A stretch of DNA of 64,000 nucleotides from JADFOI01 sp965218935 (GTDB lineage Bacteria; Acidobacteriota; UBA6911; RPQK01; JADFOI01). The notes under the pieces are model-generated. The model had not been told where the DNA came from and searched no databases. It saw only the letters and a program-made list of their open reading frames with translations. The first letter of the stretch is position 1. The number at the start of each line of letters is the position of its first letter. The stretch is taken from assembly GCA_965218935.1 (NCBI GenBank), contig CBDCMH010000001.1, forward strand, positions 1 to 64,000. Reading direction: 5' to 3'. The position numbers were made by a program, and so were the translations under genes. Shown piece after piece: positions 1 through 8,806 of the stretch.

Positions 1-394
1 TCCAGGCTCTCGGGAAGGATCCGTCCGGGTTCCGCCGCCAGCTCCTGGGCAGAGCGCCGGCGTGGATCTGAGTTGGAATCTACCGACTCTTTATCGGCCC
101 CCTTGGGGAGCGGAACCGCAAATTCCCCTTTTTCGTTCTCGAAAAGGGCTTCGAACTCCTCGTAATCCTCCAAAAAGTCCGAGACGTAGAGAAAAGTGTC
201 TCGATCCAGGCCAATATTGACGAAGGCTGCCTGCATTCCCGGCAGCACTCGGGTCACTCTTCCTTTGTAGATGTTCCCCAGGATTCTTCGATTCTTAGCT
301 CGTTCGATAAAAAATTTCAGTGACCTGGTCATCTTCCAAGGATGGCGAGCTTGGTTTCCAAGCTCGTTGATGAAATCAACAATTCTTTTGACAT
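1..394 (-). pseudogene. rng: rng 5' part, left copy, frameshifted
   Basis: This is the start of ribonuclease G/E, matching the intact right-arm gene from its ATG (complement of 392-394) for about 130 codons until the window ends. Relative to the right copy it has an extra base near 309 (six instead of five in an A/T run) and another near 340, so the reading frame is lost after about 18 codons. The intact copy is described at 39697-41559. The two extra bases could be true decay or consensus errors near a sequence end. Confidence 0.8.
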
Positions 395-495
395 GTGTTC
401 TCCAGGTTCGGCGAATTCGCCTCACCAACCAGGAGAAGCTTAGGGGAAGGAAGAGTCTTGTTCCGCAAGCGGTAGAGGGTCCTCTAGTGGGTCAA

Positions 496-798
496 TCATC
501 TCATTTCCGCTGGCTGATCGAAACGGGAAAGTAAAGCATCTAAATCGTTCGTACCAAAAACTCTTCCATACACGGGAGCGGCGGAATCGCCGATCTGAAA
601 GGGCACATCAGGCCCCTCGGAGGTCCTTACCAACCGCGGATAATACCCGTCAGGGCGGATGATTCCACCCGTGTAGCAGGTCACGTGTGAGAGGGGCAGG
701 CACATGTCCTTCCGGCGACCCGCCGTCTCAAAAGCTTCTCCGAATAAATTGAAATAAAAATCCTTATATGAAATACGGTCGTTATAAGCTCTTATCAT
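496..798 (-). CDS. Small ORF or structured leader between rodA and rng, left copy
   Basis: An open frame of 100 codons begins at the ATG ending at 798 (MIRAYNDR...) and stops at 496. I do not recognise the protein. The frame follows an extended -10 box so closely that a transcript from it would have no room for a ribosome binding site before this ATG. The homologous right-arm region has one extra C that breaks the frame. The segment is also rich in potential hairpins. It may therefore be an untranslated RNA or the rng 5' leader rather than a gene. Confidence 0.3.
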   Translation of the reverse strand: MIRAYNDRISYKDFYFNLFGEAFETAGRRKDMCLPLSHVTCYTGGIIRPDGYYPRLVRTSEGPDVPFQIGDSAAPVYGRVFGTNDLDALLSRFDQPAEMR

Positions 799-809
799 TC
801 CTAACAATT

Positions 810-815
810 ATTATA
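810..815 (-). promoter_or_regulatory. Extended -10 promoter upstream of rng, left copy
   Basis: On the minus strand the sequence reads TGCTATAAT, a perfect extended -10 element with no obvious -35. It points toward the small ORF and rng. The identical site in the right arm is at 39275-39280. Confidence 0.55.
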
Positions 816-931
816 GCACAGCCATTGGGCAGACCCCGGATTTTGGGGAAGTCTGACCTGCGGCAAAGCCTGCGGCTCCGATGGAGGCTAACGAGAGCAG
901 TCCGAGCCGTGGGCCCAGTCGGAGGGTGTTT

Positions 932-2030
932 TTAGTAGACGAAACGCCGCTGCTGGACGTTCAGAGCCAGGCCCAAGGCAGCGAAAGCGGTCACCGTGGC
1001 GGACCCGCCATAACTGAGCAAGGGAAGGGGGACGCCAATAGGAGGCACGATCCCGAGAGTCATTCCCACATTGATTCCAACATGGAAAAACATGAGGCTT
1101 GCTACCCCAGTAATAATGAGGATTCCGACGCGATCACGGGCTGTTTCAGCAATACGGATCAAGCGCATCAGAATCAGCAAATAGAGCATCAGGATCAATA
1201 GGGAACCGACAAACCCGATCTCTTCGGCCAAGATGGCAAAGATAAAATCGGTATGAATCTCGGGAACAAATCCCAGCTGGCTCTGCAATCCCTGTCCCAG
1301 TCCTTTGCCAAATAGGCCTCCCGAGCCGATGGCGATTTGAGACTGTCGAGATTGATAACCGATTCCCTGGGGAATCCAGTCCCGGATCGAAAGTGACCAG
1401 AATACGCTGCTTCTGATAATCCTGGAGAAAAAACCAACTCAGTGGAGCAACAACACAGGGAGACAATCAGCACACTGGCAAGAAGCTGTTTTTTTCACAC
1501 CAGCCACCACCACCATTCCCATGAGAATGGGAAGATACATGAGAGCCGTCCCAAGATCACCCTGGATGGTGATCAAGATCATGGGGAAGAAGGTAATGGA
1601 AGCGAGAATCAGGAAGTGCCTGCGCTCCAAATAATTCTCATTGATCTCACCCAGGTACTGAGCCAACAGAAGGATCACGGTCAGTTTGGCCAACTCCGAG
1701 GGTTGAAAGCTCACTCCACCGAAAGTGAGCCAACTCCTGCTGCCGTTGATCTCCGTCCCAAAGAACAGGAATCCCAATAAGGAGTAGAGCCGACAAAGCG
1801 TAAAACAGGAAGGCATGGTCAGCCAGAAAATGATAGTCAACGGACATGACGAAAAGACAGACGCCCACTCCCAAAGAAAGCCACAGAAGGTGGCGGAGAA
1901 AGAGGCTATAGTCCCCGCTCTCAGGGCTCGCATTGTAGATCCCCAGTGCTCCCAGCAGGGCCAGAATCACGGCGCCTATAAAGAGAGTGTAGTCAAATTG
2001 TGTGAGGATTCCTCGTTCCCACACCTTCAC
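932..2030 (-). pseudogene. rodA: rodA (SEDS glycosyltransferase), left copy, four frameshifts
   Basis: This is the duplicate of the intact rodA at 38065-39159. It is four bases longer, with extra single bases near 1373, 1450, 1490 (a run of seven T instead of six) and 1769, so no long frame survives. Outside these indels it is nearly identical; substitutions include Leu to Ile and His to Gln. RodA is the polytopic peptidoglycan polymerase of the elongasome. Start (GTG) and stop codons are conserved in position. If the indels are real the gene is dead and the right copy supplies the function. Confidence 0.85.
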
Positions 2031-3876
2031 AACTTCTTCTCCTGCTTTGCCTGTGAAGCCACCTCAACGCCCGCAGGCCCACGGCCCTTGTATTTGGCGT
2101 TGTAGAGTCTGAAGATCTCCCTGGCCACAGGAGCAGCCGCGGTCCCTCCCGCTCCCCCTCTCTGCACGATGACGGCGACAATGATTTCGGGGTTGTCTCG
2201 GGGAGCGAACCCGACGAACCAGGCATTGTCCTCGAGAGTCTCGGCTTCGGACTCCGACAATTTCTGACGCGTTGAGAGGCTGATCGTTTGGGCCGTTCCC
2301 GTCTTCCCGCTGATTTCGTAATCGGCCAGTCGGGCAGCCCCCCCCCGTGCCTCCCTCATTGACCACACTCCACATCGCATCCCGGATTGCTTGCAGGTTT
2401 TCCGGAGCGAAGACCGGAGATAACAGTTCCCGACCCGGTCCCGGGCCTTCCTGGGAGTCTCCTTTTAACAGGTGGAGGCGGGGGCTTCTTCCCGTTGCGA
2501 TAATCCCCATGGCGCGCGCCAACTGGATCGGCGTCACCAGTATAGGTCCCTGCCCGATGGCCAAGGATATGGTCTCACCGGCATACCAGGGTTCCCCTCT
2601 GACCTGCCTTTTCCACTCCTCTGAAGGAACCAACCCGGACGCCTCCCCCAAAAGATCGATCCCGGCGGGAACGCCCAGCCCCAATGTACGACTGAAGCGG
2701 GCAATCTCCTGGATGCCCAATTTCTGCCCCAGAAGATAAAAGTAAGTGTTGCACGAGTGCTGGATGGCTTCCCGAAGAGTGACCTCTCCGTGTCCCCCCT
2801 CCTTCCAACAATGGAACCGGTGACCATAGAGATCTACTCCACCATTACAGGTGACGGTAGTCTCGGTATCGATGATTCCACTCTCGAGACCCGCCAGGGC
2901 CATGATGATCTTGAAAGTCGATCCTGGAGAAAAAGTGTTCTGGATGGTGCGGTTCTGAAGTGGGTGATCAGGATTTTCCAGCAGTCGATCCCACTCTTTC
3001 TGAGTCATTCGGATGGCAAACTGGTTGGGGTCAAAGGCGGGTCGGCTAGCCATGACCAGGATTTCTCCGCTACGGGCATCAAAGGCGATCACCGCCCCTG
3101 CATCCTCCCCCAGCTGATTCTCTGCCGTGGCCTGCAGATCCAGATCGAGCGTCAGGGTCAGATCTTCTCCCCGGATCGGATCAATCTGCTCCAGATCGTG
3201 GAGAATCTTTCCACGGCTGTCGACCTGCACACGACGTCGTCCATCACGACCGGTCAAAGTACGATTATAGGTCCGCTCCACTCCAAACTGACCGATGGAC
3301 ATCTCCACCCTTATACTCCGTAAATTCTGGCTCCTGGAGTTGACTCTGTGAGATCCCACCCACATAGCCTGCAAGATGGGCAGCCAGGCTTCCGTAGCGA
3401 TAAATCCGACGTGGCTGCTTCAAGATCTCTATTTCGGGATGCTCGGACTGGCGGGCAAGGAGGTAGGCCGTTTCCTCCATGGAAAGGTTTTCCTTCAGCA
3501 CCACTGGCTGATAAATTCCGTAACCCCCGGCCGCCTTCAGCCGCTCCCCGAGAACCTCTTCGGTGATATCCAGTCCATCAATCAAGAACTGAAGTGTTGC
3601 CTCCAGGTCGGTCAGTTCATCCCTGAATAGCAGAAGGTTGAAGCCATAAACGTTGTCCACCAGAACTCTACCCTCCCGATCATGGATGAGACCTCGCGGG
3701 GCAATCTGGGGTAGGGTACGCACCCGGTTTCGTTCGGCTAGATTCTGATAGCGCTCAAACTCGAGCACCGTCAAAAACCACAATTGGGCAAACAGACAGA
3801 CAAAGACCAGGACGAAAAAAATGCGAAGCCAGTTCAGGCGCCGTAGAAGTTCCCGGTTATCTTGAAAAATGGGCAT
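2027..3876 (-). pseudogene. mrdA: mrdA (PBP2 transpeptidase), left copy, two frameshifts
   Basis: This is the duplicate of intact mrdA (36221-38068). It has one extra C near 3298 and one extra base in a C run near 2345 (nine instead of eight). The first separates the membrane-anchor/dimerisation part from the transpeptidase domain. The second lies before the KTG motif, so active-site motifs fall in different frames. Two missense differences (K/E and G/E) are also present. It overlaps rodA by 4 bp as in the right copy. Confidence 0.85.
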
Positions 3877-3885
3877 AGATACGCT

Positions 3886-4386
3886 CTAGAATTGCCGAAA
3901 GTCCTTTTCCGGAAATTTCACCCGGTCATAGAAGTGGAAAATCACACCGCCTGCAATGCCCGTGACGGGGACCTGAATCAGGATCCTCAACCAAGTCTCA
4001 GATTGGATTGTTTGGCCAAGCAAAGCTCTCATTCCCACCACAATTCCCTCGTCCACTGCCGACAGGAGCCCAATGAGGACGCACCTAGCGGGTAAGCCCT
4101 CCAACAATAACCATTTACTCAGGTAGGCCCCTCCGAAACCCATCAGGGTTTTGCTCAGGCCGTTCAACCCTAAATAGATGCCTGAAATCGCATCCTGGAG
4201 CAGTCCAAAGGCAATCCCACTGATCGCTCCCTTAGCGGGTGACGAATTCCAGCCGATATAGAGGACGAAGACCAGCGATAAATCCAGATAGAGCGCGGCT
4301 GGAAGGTAGTTGGCAAAGACAATTTCGGCCACTGCCGTGGCCGCCAAAAGAAGCACCACCTCCGAGTTGCGGAGGGTCTCATTCAA
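3886..4386 (-). CDS. mreD: Rod shape-determining protein MreD, left copy
   Basis: A hydrophobic 166-residue protein with about five membrane segments and the MreD pattern. It is an inner-membrane partner of MreC in the elongasome. The start is TTG (N-terminus MNETLRNS), overlapping the end of mreC by 8 bp, which suggests translational coupling. It differs from the right copy by one substitution (Ala versus Val in VVGMR-A/V-LLGQ). It sits between mreC and mrdA in the conserved order mreB-mreC-mreD-mrdA-rodA. The frame is intact although downstream genes of this arm are broken. Confidence 0.88.
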   Translation of the reverse strand: MNETLRNSEVVLLLAATAVAEIVFANYLPAALYLDLSLVFVLYIGWNSSPAKGAISGIAFGLLQDAISGIYLGLNGLSKTLMGFGGAYLSKWLLLEGLPARCVLIGLLSAVDEGIVVGMRALLGQTIQSETWLRILIQVPVTGIAGGVIFHFYDRVKFPEKDFRQF

Positions 4387-5212
4387 TCCCCTCCCCCTTC
4401 CGGGAGTGGCCCCTCACCACCATGATCTCCTCGAGTCGGAGATAGTCAACAAAAGGCTCAACCTGTATATCGCGATAAACGGTCCCTCCCTTTCGAGATC
4501 GAACGACTCGGCCAATGGGAAAACTCTTGGGGTACAGTCGATCGGTGCCGGAGGCGTAGACAATATCTCCCACCTCTACCGATTCATAGTTGGGAATAAA
4601 ATTCCATTTTAGGGTGACTGAGCCATCACCTTGAACCACCCCTTGCAAGCGCGAATCTTCAAGCATGGCACCGGCCGCAGCACCGTCATTGGTAATCAAC
4701 TCCACTTCAGAGGTAAAAGGGGTCGTGGCCCAGACTCGGCCGACGAGCCCTTGGGGTGTGATTACCGCATCATCCTTGCGTATACCCTGCAAACTCCCGG
4801 CATTGATGACAAGCCGGTGGGCATAAAAGGGAGGGCTCTTCCAGATGACTGGCGCCAGGAAGGTATCAAACAGGAACTGCTCTTCCAGCATGGGACCATC
4901 CTCCCGGCGTGAAATCAAAGACCTGATCCCCCGCAGCTGGGCCAACTCGACCCCCAGGCGGGCGTTCTCTTCACGAAGCAGAAGATTTTCCTTCTCGGCG
5001 CTGTACAAAAGAGCGTACTGTTTTACCGCACCTGTGACTCCGTCCACCATAAAGTGCACCGTGGATGCGATGGGGGTAAAAAGCAAAAGACTGCCGGAGC
5101 GAAGCAACAAACGTCCTTCATCATCGCGCACTTGCACGGAAAGAAGCAGGAGATTGGTCAGGAGCAGTACAGCTAATGGAACTAACGGCTTTCGTTGCAG
5201 CAGGGCGATCAT
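4379..5212 (-). CDS. mreC: Rod shape-determining protein MreC, left copy
   Basis: 277 residues, identical to the right copy. It has an N-terminal membrane anchor (about residues 10-30), a short coiled coil (about 65-95) and the periplasmic MreC beta domain with the family-typical VVDSA-like stretch GLVGRVWATTPFTSEVELITND. MreC links the MreB cytoskeleton to PBP2 and RodA. The ATG overlaps the mreB stop by 4 bp (ATGA). Length is normal for the family. Confidence 0.92.
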   Translation of the reverse strand: MIALLQRKPLVPLAVLLLTNLLLLSVQVRDDEGRLLLRSGSLLLFTPIASTVHFMVDGVTGAVKQYALLYSAEKENLLLREENARLGVELAQLRGIRSLISRREDGPMLEEQFLFDTFLAPVIWKSPPFYAHRLVINAGSLQGIRKDDAVITPQGLVGRVWATTPFTSEVELITNDGAAAGAMLEDSRLQGVVQGDGSVTLKWNFIPNYESVEVGDIVYASGTDRLYPKSFPIGRVVRSRKGGTVYRDIQVEPFVDYLRLEEIMVVRGHSRKGEGIE

Positions 5213-6237
5213 TGCATACTGATTCTTTTTAGTAGTGGCAGATCCTCTAACATCTTACCCGTTCCCAGGACTGCGGAGCAAAGGGGATCTTCGGCCAGAA
5301 AGATGGGAAGTCCCGTTTCCTGCTGCATTCTCACATCCAGGTTCTTGAGGAGGGCTCCGCCTCCCGTCACCACCACACCCTTATCCACAATGTCAGCGGA
5401 AAGTTCAGGGGGTGTCCTTTCCAAGGCTACCCGAACGGCATTCACAATCGTGTCCATGGTGTCCGATAGGGCCTCGCGCACTTCTTCATCTGTGATGGTA
5501 ATCGTCTTGGGAATGCCTTCGATCAGATCGCGCCCCTTGATCTCCATGGTGAGTCTTTCATCCAGTGGCGCCCCCGAGCCGATTTTGATCTTCACCTGCT
5601 CAGCCGTGCGTTCCCCGATCAGCAAATTGTGTTTTCTTTTGATGTATTGGATGATGGATTCATCCATCTCATTGCCCGCTACCCGGACTGAGCGGCTGTA
5701 TACCGGACCCGACAAACTGATCACGGCAATATCCGTCGTTCCCCCTCCGATGTCCACGATCAAGTTTCCGCCCGGCTCCGTAATGGGAAGTCCCGCACCT
5801 ATGGCTGCAGCCATAGCCTCTTCCAGCAGATAGACCTCGCTGGCCTTGGCCCTGAGAGCAGACTCTCGAACGGCCCTTTTCTCAACCTGGGTGATTTCCG
5901 AAGGAATGCAAATGACGATCCTGGGACTCAGCAAGTGATTGCGATTGTGAGCTCTCTTGATGAAGTATTTCAGCATCTCCTCGGTGATATCGAAATCAGC
6001 GATCACCCCATCCTTCATGGGCTTGATGGCAACGATATTGCCCGGTGTTCGACCCAGCATTTCCTTGGCTTCACGCCCGATGGCTTCCACTTTGTTATTG
6101 AGCTTATTGATGGCAACAATAGAAGGTTCGTTGACAACGATTCCCTGACCTCGGGCATAAACAAGGGTATTGGCGGTACCCAGATCAATGGCAAGATCAT
6201 TCGAAAAATAACTGGAGATTGAGCGCAGGTTCAGCAT
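5209..6237 (-). CDS. mreB: Cell shape actin homologue MreB, left copy
   Basis: 342 residues, identical to the right copy. Actin-fold nucleotide-binding motifs are clear: DLGTANTLVYARGQGIVV near the N-terminus (phosphate 1), DIGGGTTDIAV (phosphate 2) and GVVVTGGGALLKNLD near the C-terminus (adenosine motif). It polymerises under the inner membrane and directs lateral wall synthesis. It is the first gene of the mre operon and is divergent from the ppiD-like gene, with a 428-bp shared intergenic region. The ATG follows a short spacer without a strong Shine-Dalgarno sequence. Confidence 0.96.
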   Translation of the reverse strand: MLNLRSISSYFSNDLAIDLGTANTLVYARGQGIVVNEPSIVAINKLNNKVEAIGREAKEMLGRTPGNIVAIKPMKDGVIADFDITEEMLKYFIKRAHNRNHLLSPRIVICIPSEITQVEKRAVRESALRAKASEVYLLEEAMAAAIGAGLPITEPGGNLIVDIGGGTTDIAVISLSGPVYSRSVRVAGNEMDESIIQYIKRKHNLLIGERTAEQVKIKIGSGAPLDERLTMEIKGRDLIEGIPKTITITDEEVREALSDTMDTIVNAVRVALERTPPELSADIVDKGVVVTGGGALLKNLDVRMQQETGLPIFLAEDPLCSAVLGTGKMLEDLPLLKRISMQ

Positions 6238-6665
6238 GTCGGCTTTTCAGTATGGCACAGCATGATGACAGCAGGTTCTTTCGACGATTCGAGGGTTCTG
6301 CACTGGGCCAGCCGCTACACTTCATGAAGTGACTGTTCGCCCTCTTCCCGCCGGTTCCCTGAAAATTCCGACCTTCATTATGCTCCGTCCTTCGGTCCCG
6401 AGCAAGATCAAAATCGCCAAACCTGTCGACTGAAAGAAGTTAAGACGTTTTCTGCTTCCTTCTCCGCTCCTTCACGGCAACAAAAATGCCTTGTTTTTGC
6501 CCGGAGCGGCCCCAGCTGAATTGTATACCCGAAGCCTAACCCCACAAGTGATCACGGTCACAAGAAACGGGGTCCGGGGAGCTTGTGGAATCCTTAGGAT
6601 CAACTCCGGCCGGAGGGCCGAATACTTGTGTTATACTGATCGCCTCTCAGCACAGGAAAATAGGA
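6238..6665. promoter_or_regulatory. Divergent mreB/ppiD intergenic region, left copy
   Basis: These 428 bp hold no gene I can support. For ppiD there is an extended -10 TGTTATACT (hexamer 6632-6637) with an expected start about 20 bp before the ATG, and AGGAAAATAGGA as ribosome binding site. A 14-bp perfect palindrome, CACTTCATGAAGTG, lies at 6318-6331, about 80 bp upstream of mreB, and could be an operator. The region is repeated without change of architecture in the right arm. Confidence 0.5.
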
Positions 6666-8549
6666 ATGCTCGACCTGTTTCGACGAAAAAAAGGCGGCCT
6701 GAAGTGGATCCTATGGCTCGTGATCCTTGTTCTGGGTGCGGGTATGCTCCTCTTCTTTGTCCAGACTCCAGGGGGGATGGGAGTCGGGTTAGGCAACCAG
6801 AATGTGGCTATCGTGGCCGGCGCCTCGATCACCGCGAACCAGTACCGGAGACTTTACAACCAAATTTACGATAACTACCGCCAGATGTACCCGTTGGATC
6901 AAGGGGGTATCGAAATCCTGAGACAGCTGGGACTAGCCGACCAGGCACTGGATCAGTTGATTAACGAATACGCGATCGGCTACGGAGCTCAGGGCATGGG
7001 GCTTGAAGCGACCCGGGAGGAAGTTGCTGAGTACATCACCACTCTTCCCTACTTTCAAGAAGACGGTCGCTTCATCGGCACCGAACGCTACATGCAGATC
7101 CTCCAAGCCAACAACCTCCCGGCAGCGGAATATGAAGATGGGATCCGACGAGATATTGTTCGCACCAAGCTGCTGAGAGTGGTCACGGACGGGGTCCAGG
7201 CTACACCGGAAGAGGTGCGACAAGAGTTTCTGGACCGCAATCAAGGAATCAAGATTCGTTACGTTGCCATTGACCCGAAGGAGGTGGCTCCGGAAACCGT
7301 CGATGAGGAGGACCTGAAAGCTTATTTCGAAGACCAGGAGGAAAACTACCGAACTCCTGAACAGCGAAAGGTGAAGTACATCATTTTTCCGGTCCGGCCT
7401 GAAAAGGTGGAACTGAGGGAAGAACAGATTCAGGAGCGCATGACCTCCATCCCTGAAAAGCAGGAGGTTCGTGCCAGTCACATCCTCCTGACCCTGGATG
7501 ACGAAAACGCCCGGCAAAAAGGAGAAGAGCTTCTGGAGCAACTTCGTGCAGGTGCGGATTTTGCCGAGTTGGCGAAAGAACACTCGAAAGATGAAGCCTC
7601 AGTAGCCAGTGGTGGAGATGTCGGCTTCTTTGGACGCGGGGCCATGGTTCCTGAATTTGAGGCTGCGGCCTTTTCACTGGAACCCGGCGAGCTGAGTGAT
7701 CTGGTGGCAACCCAATACGGTTTTCACATCATCAAAGTCACGGACGTGCACAGAGTGGATCCTCGCGCATTGGCCGAAGCCGGGTTGAGGCAGGAAGAAG
7801 GTGAGATTTTAGCTCGCAGTCTGGCCCAGAAGGTCGCTCACGAAGCCCAGGAAGGTGCAGGCTTGGAAGCGGCGGCTCAGCGATACGACCTGGAGATCCA
7901 GGAAACTCCCTTTTTCACCCTGGGAGATGTGATTCCTGATTTGGGTGTTCGCAATGACTTCAATCAACAGGTTTTCGCGCTTGGTCCCGGGCAGGCAACA
8001 GAAGCCTATGATAGGGGTGGGACCTACCTGGTTGCCCAGCTCTCGGAGGTCCAGGAGGCTGAACTCTCCGAGTTTGAGACCATCCAGGATCAAGTGAGCA
8101 AAGACTTCAAGGCAAGCCGAGGAGAGGAGATTGCGCGGGAAAGGGCCTTTGCCTTCACCCGGGCTCTCCAGGAAGAGCCTGACTTTGAAACAGTGGCTGG
8201 CGGGGAAAATCTGGACATTACGACGACCGACTTTTTTAAGAGAAACACGGCGGTGGATGACCAACTGGGATCAGCAGGGGAGATCCTCAACCGAGCCTTC
8301 CGCATGAAGGAAAACGAAAGTAGCCCGGCGCTGTCTGTTTCCGGTAAGTATGTCGTTTTTCAAGTGGCGGAAAAGAGTGAAGTCGATGAAGAACAATTTG
8401 AGCAGGAAAGAGACGGGATTACCCTGCAGATGACAGGTGAGAAGCGGACCCGTTTCTTCACGTTCTGGGTACAAAACGTGGTGGACCGACTTTACGAAGA
8501 GAACCAGATCGAAATCAACCGCTTGCTCGTTGACTCCATTGCCGGCTGA
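6666..8549 (+). CDS. PpiD/SurA-like periplasmic peptidyl-prolyl isomerase, left copy
   Basis: 627 residues from the ATG at 6666 (MLDLFRRKKGG), chosen because it follows an AGGAAAATAGGA site. The upstream extension would lie before the promoter. One N-terminal membrane anchor (about 14-34) is followed by a SurA_N-type chaperone region and a parvulin (PPIC) domain at about 265-355 with ASHILL, GGDVGFFGRG and YGFHIIKV. A further C-terminal SurA/PpiD-like part follows. It probably assists folding of exported proteins from the periplasmic face of the inner membrane. It differs from the right copy at two residues (T/A and P/L). Confidence 0.85.
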   Translation: MLDLFRRKKGGLKWILWLVILVLGAGMLLFFVQTPGGMGVGLGNQNVAIVAGASITANQYRRLYNQIYDNYRQMYPLDQGGIEILRQLGLADQALDQLINEYAIGYGAQGMGLEATREEVAEYITTLPYFQEDGRFIGTERYMQILQANNLPAAEYEDGIRRDIVRTKLLRVVTDGVQATPEEVRQEFLDRNQGIKIRYVAIDPKEVAPETVDEEDLKAYFEDQEENYRTPEQRKVKYIIFPVRPEKVELREEQIQERMTSIPEKQEVRASHILLTLDDENARQKGEELLEQLRAGADFAELAKEHSKDEASVASGGDVGFFGRGAMVPEFEAAAFSLEPGELSDLVATQYGFHIIKVTDVHRVDPRALAEAGLRQEEGEILARSLAQKVAHEAQEGAGLEAAAQRYDLEIQETPFFTLGDVIPDLGVRNDFNQQVFALGPGQATEAYDRGGTYLVAQLSEVQEAELSEFETIQDQVSKDFKASRGEEIARERAFAFTRALQEEPDFETVAGGENLDITTTDFFKRNTAVDDQLGSAGEILNRAFRMKENESSPALSVSGKYVVFQVAEKSEVDEEQFEQERDGITLQMTGEKRTRFFTFWVQNVVDRLYEENQIEINRLLVDSIAG

Positions 8550-8578
8550 TGGCGCCCCAACCCTAAATCCCCCCCTCC

Positions 8579-8752
8579 AGCCCGGATAATGCATAAATTC
8601 TCTACTGCACCGAAGAAATCATCCGCCCTACCTGCGCGACCCGCAAACGCGGGTGCCCCCGACCCGCAAGCGGGGGCCTCTGTCGCGCGTGGCGCAACGC
8701 ACTCAAGTCGGCGCTTCGCCGCCTCGTGACGAGCCTATGCATAATCCGGGCT
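8579..8752. repeat. 174-bp MITE-like element, left copy
   Basis: Terminal inverted repeats of 17 bp, AGCCCGGATAATGCATA and the complement of AGCCCGGATTATGCATA (one mismatch), enclose a G+C-rich core. The core has internal hairpins (GACCCGC-AAAC-GCGGGT and CCCCCGA...GCGGGGG) and no reading frame. The layout is that of a non-autonomous insertion. The same element is at 31345-31518. Confidence 0.65.
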
Positions 8753-8806
8753 AGCTATATCTCGCTGTCATATGAATCAGGCCTCTCACGCGACTAATAG
8801 CGTGAA

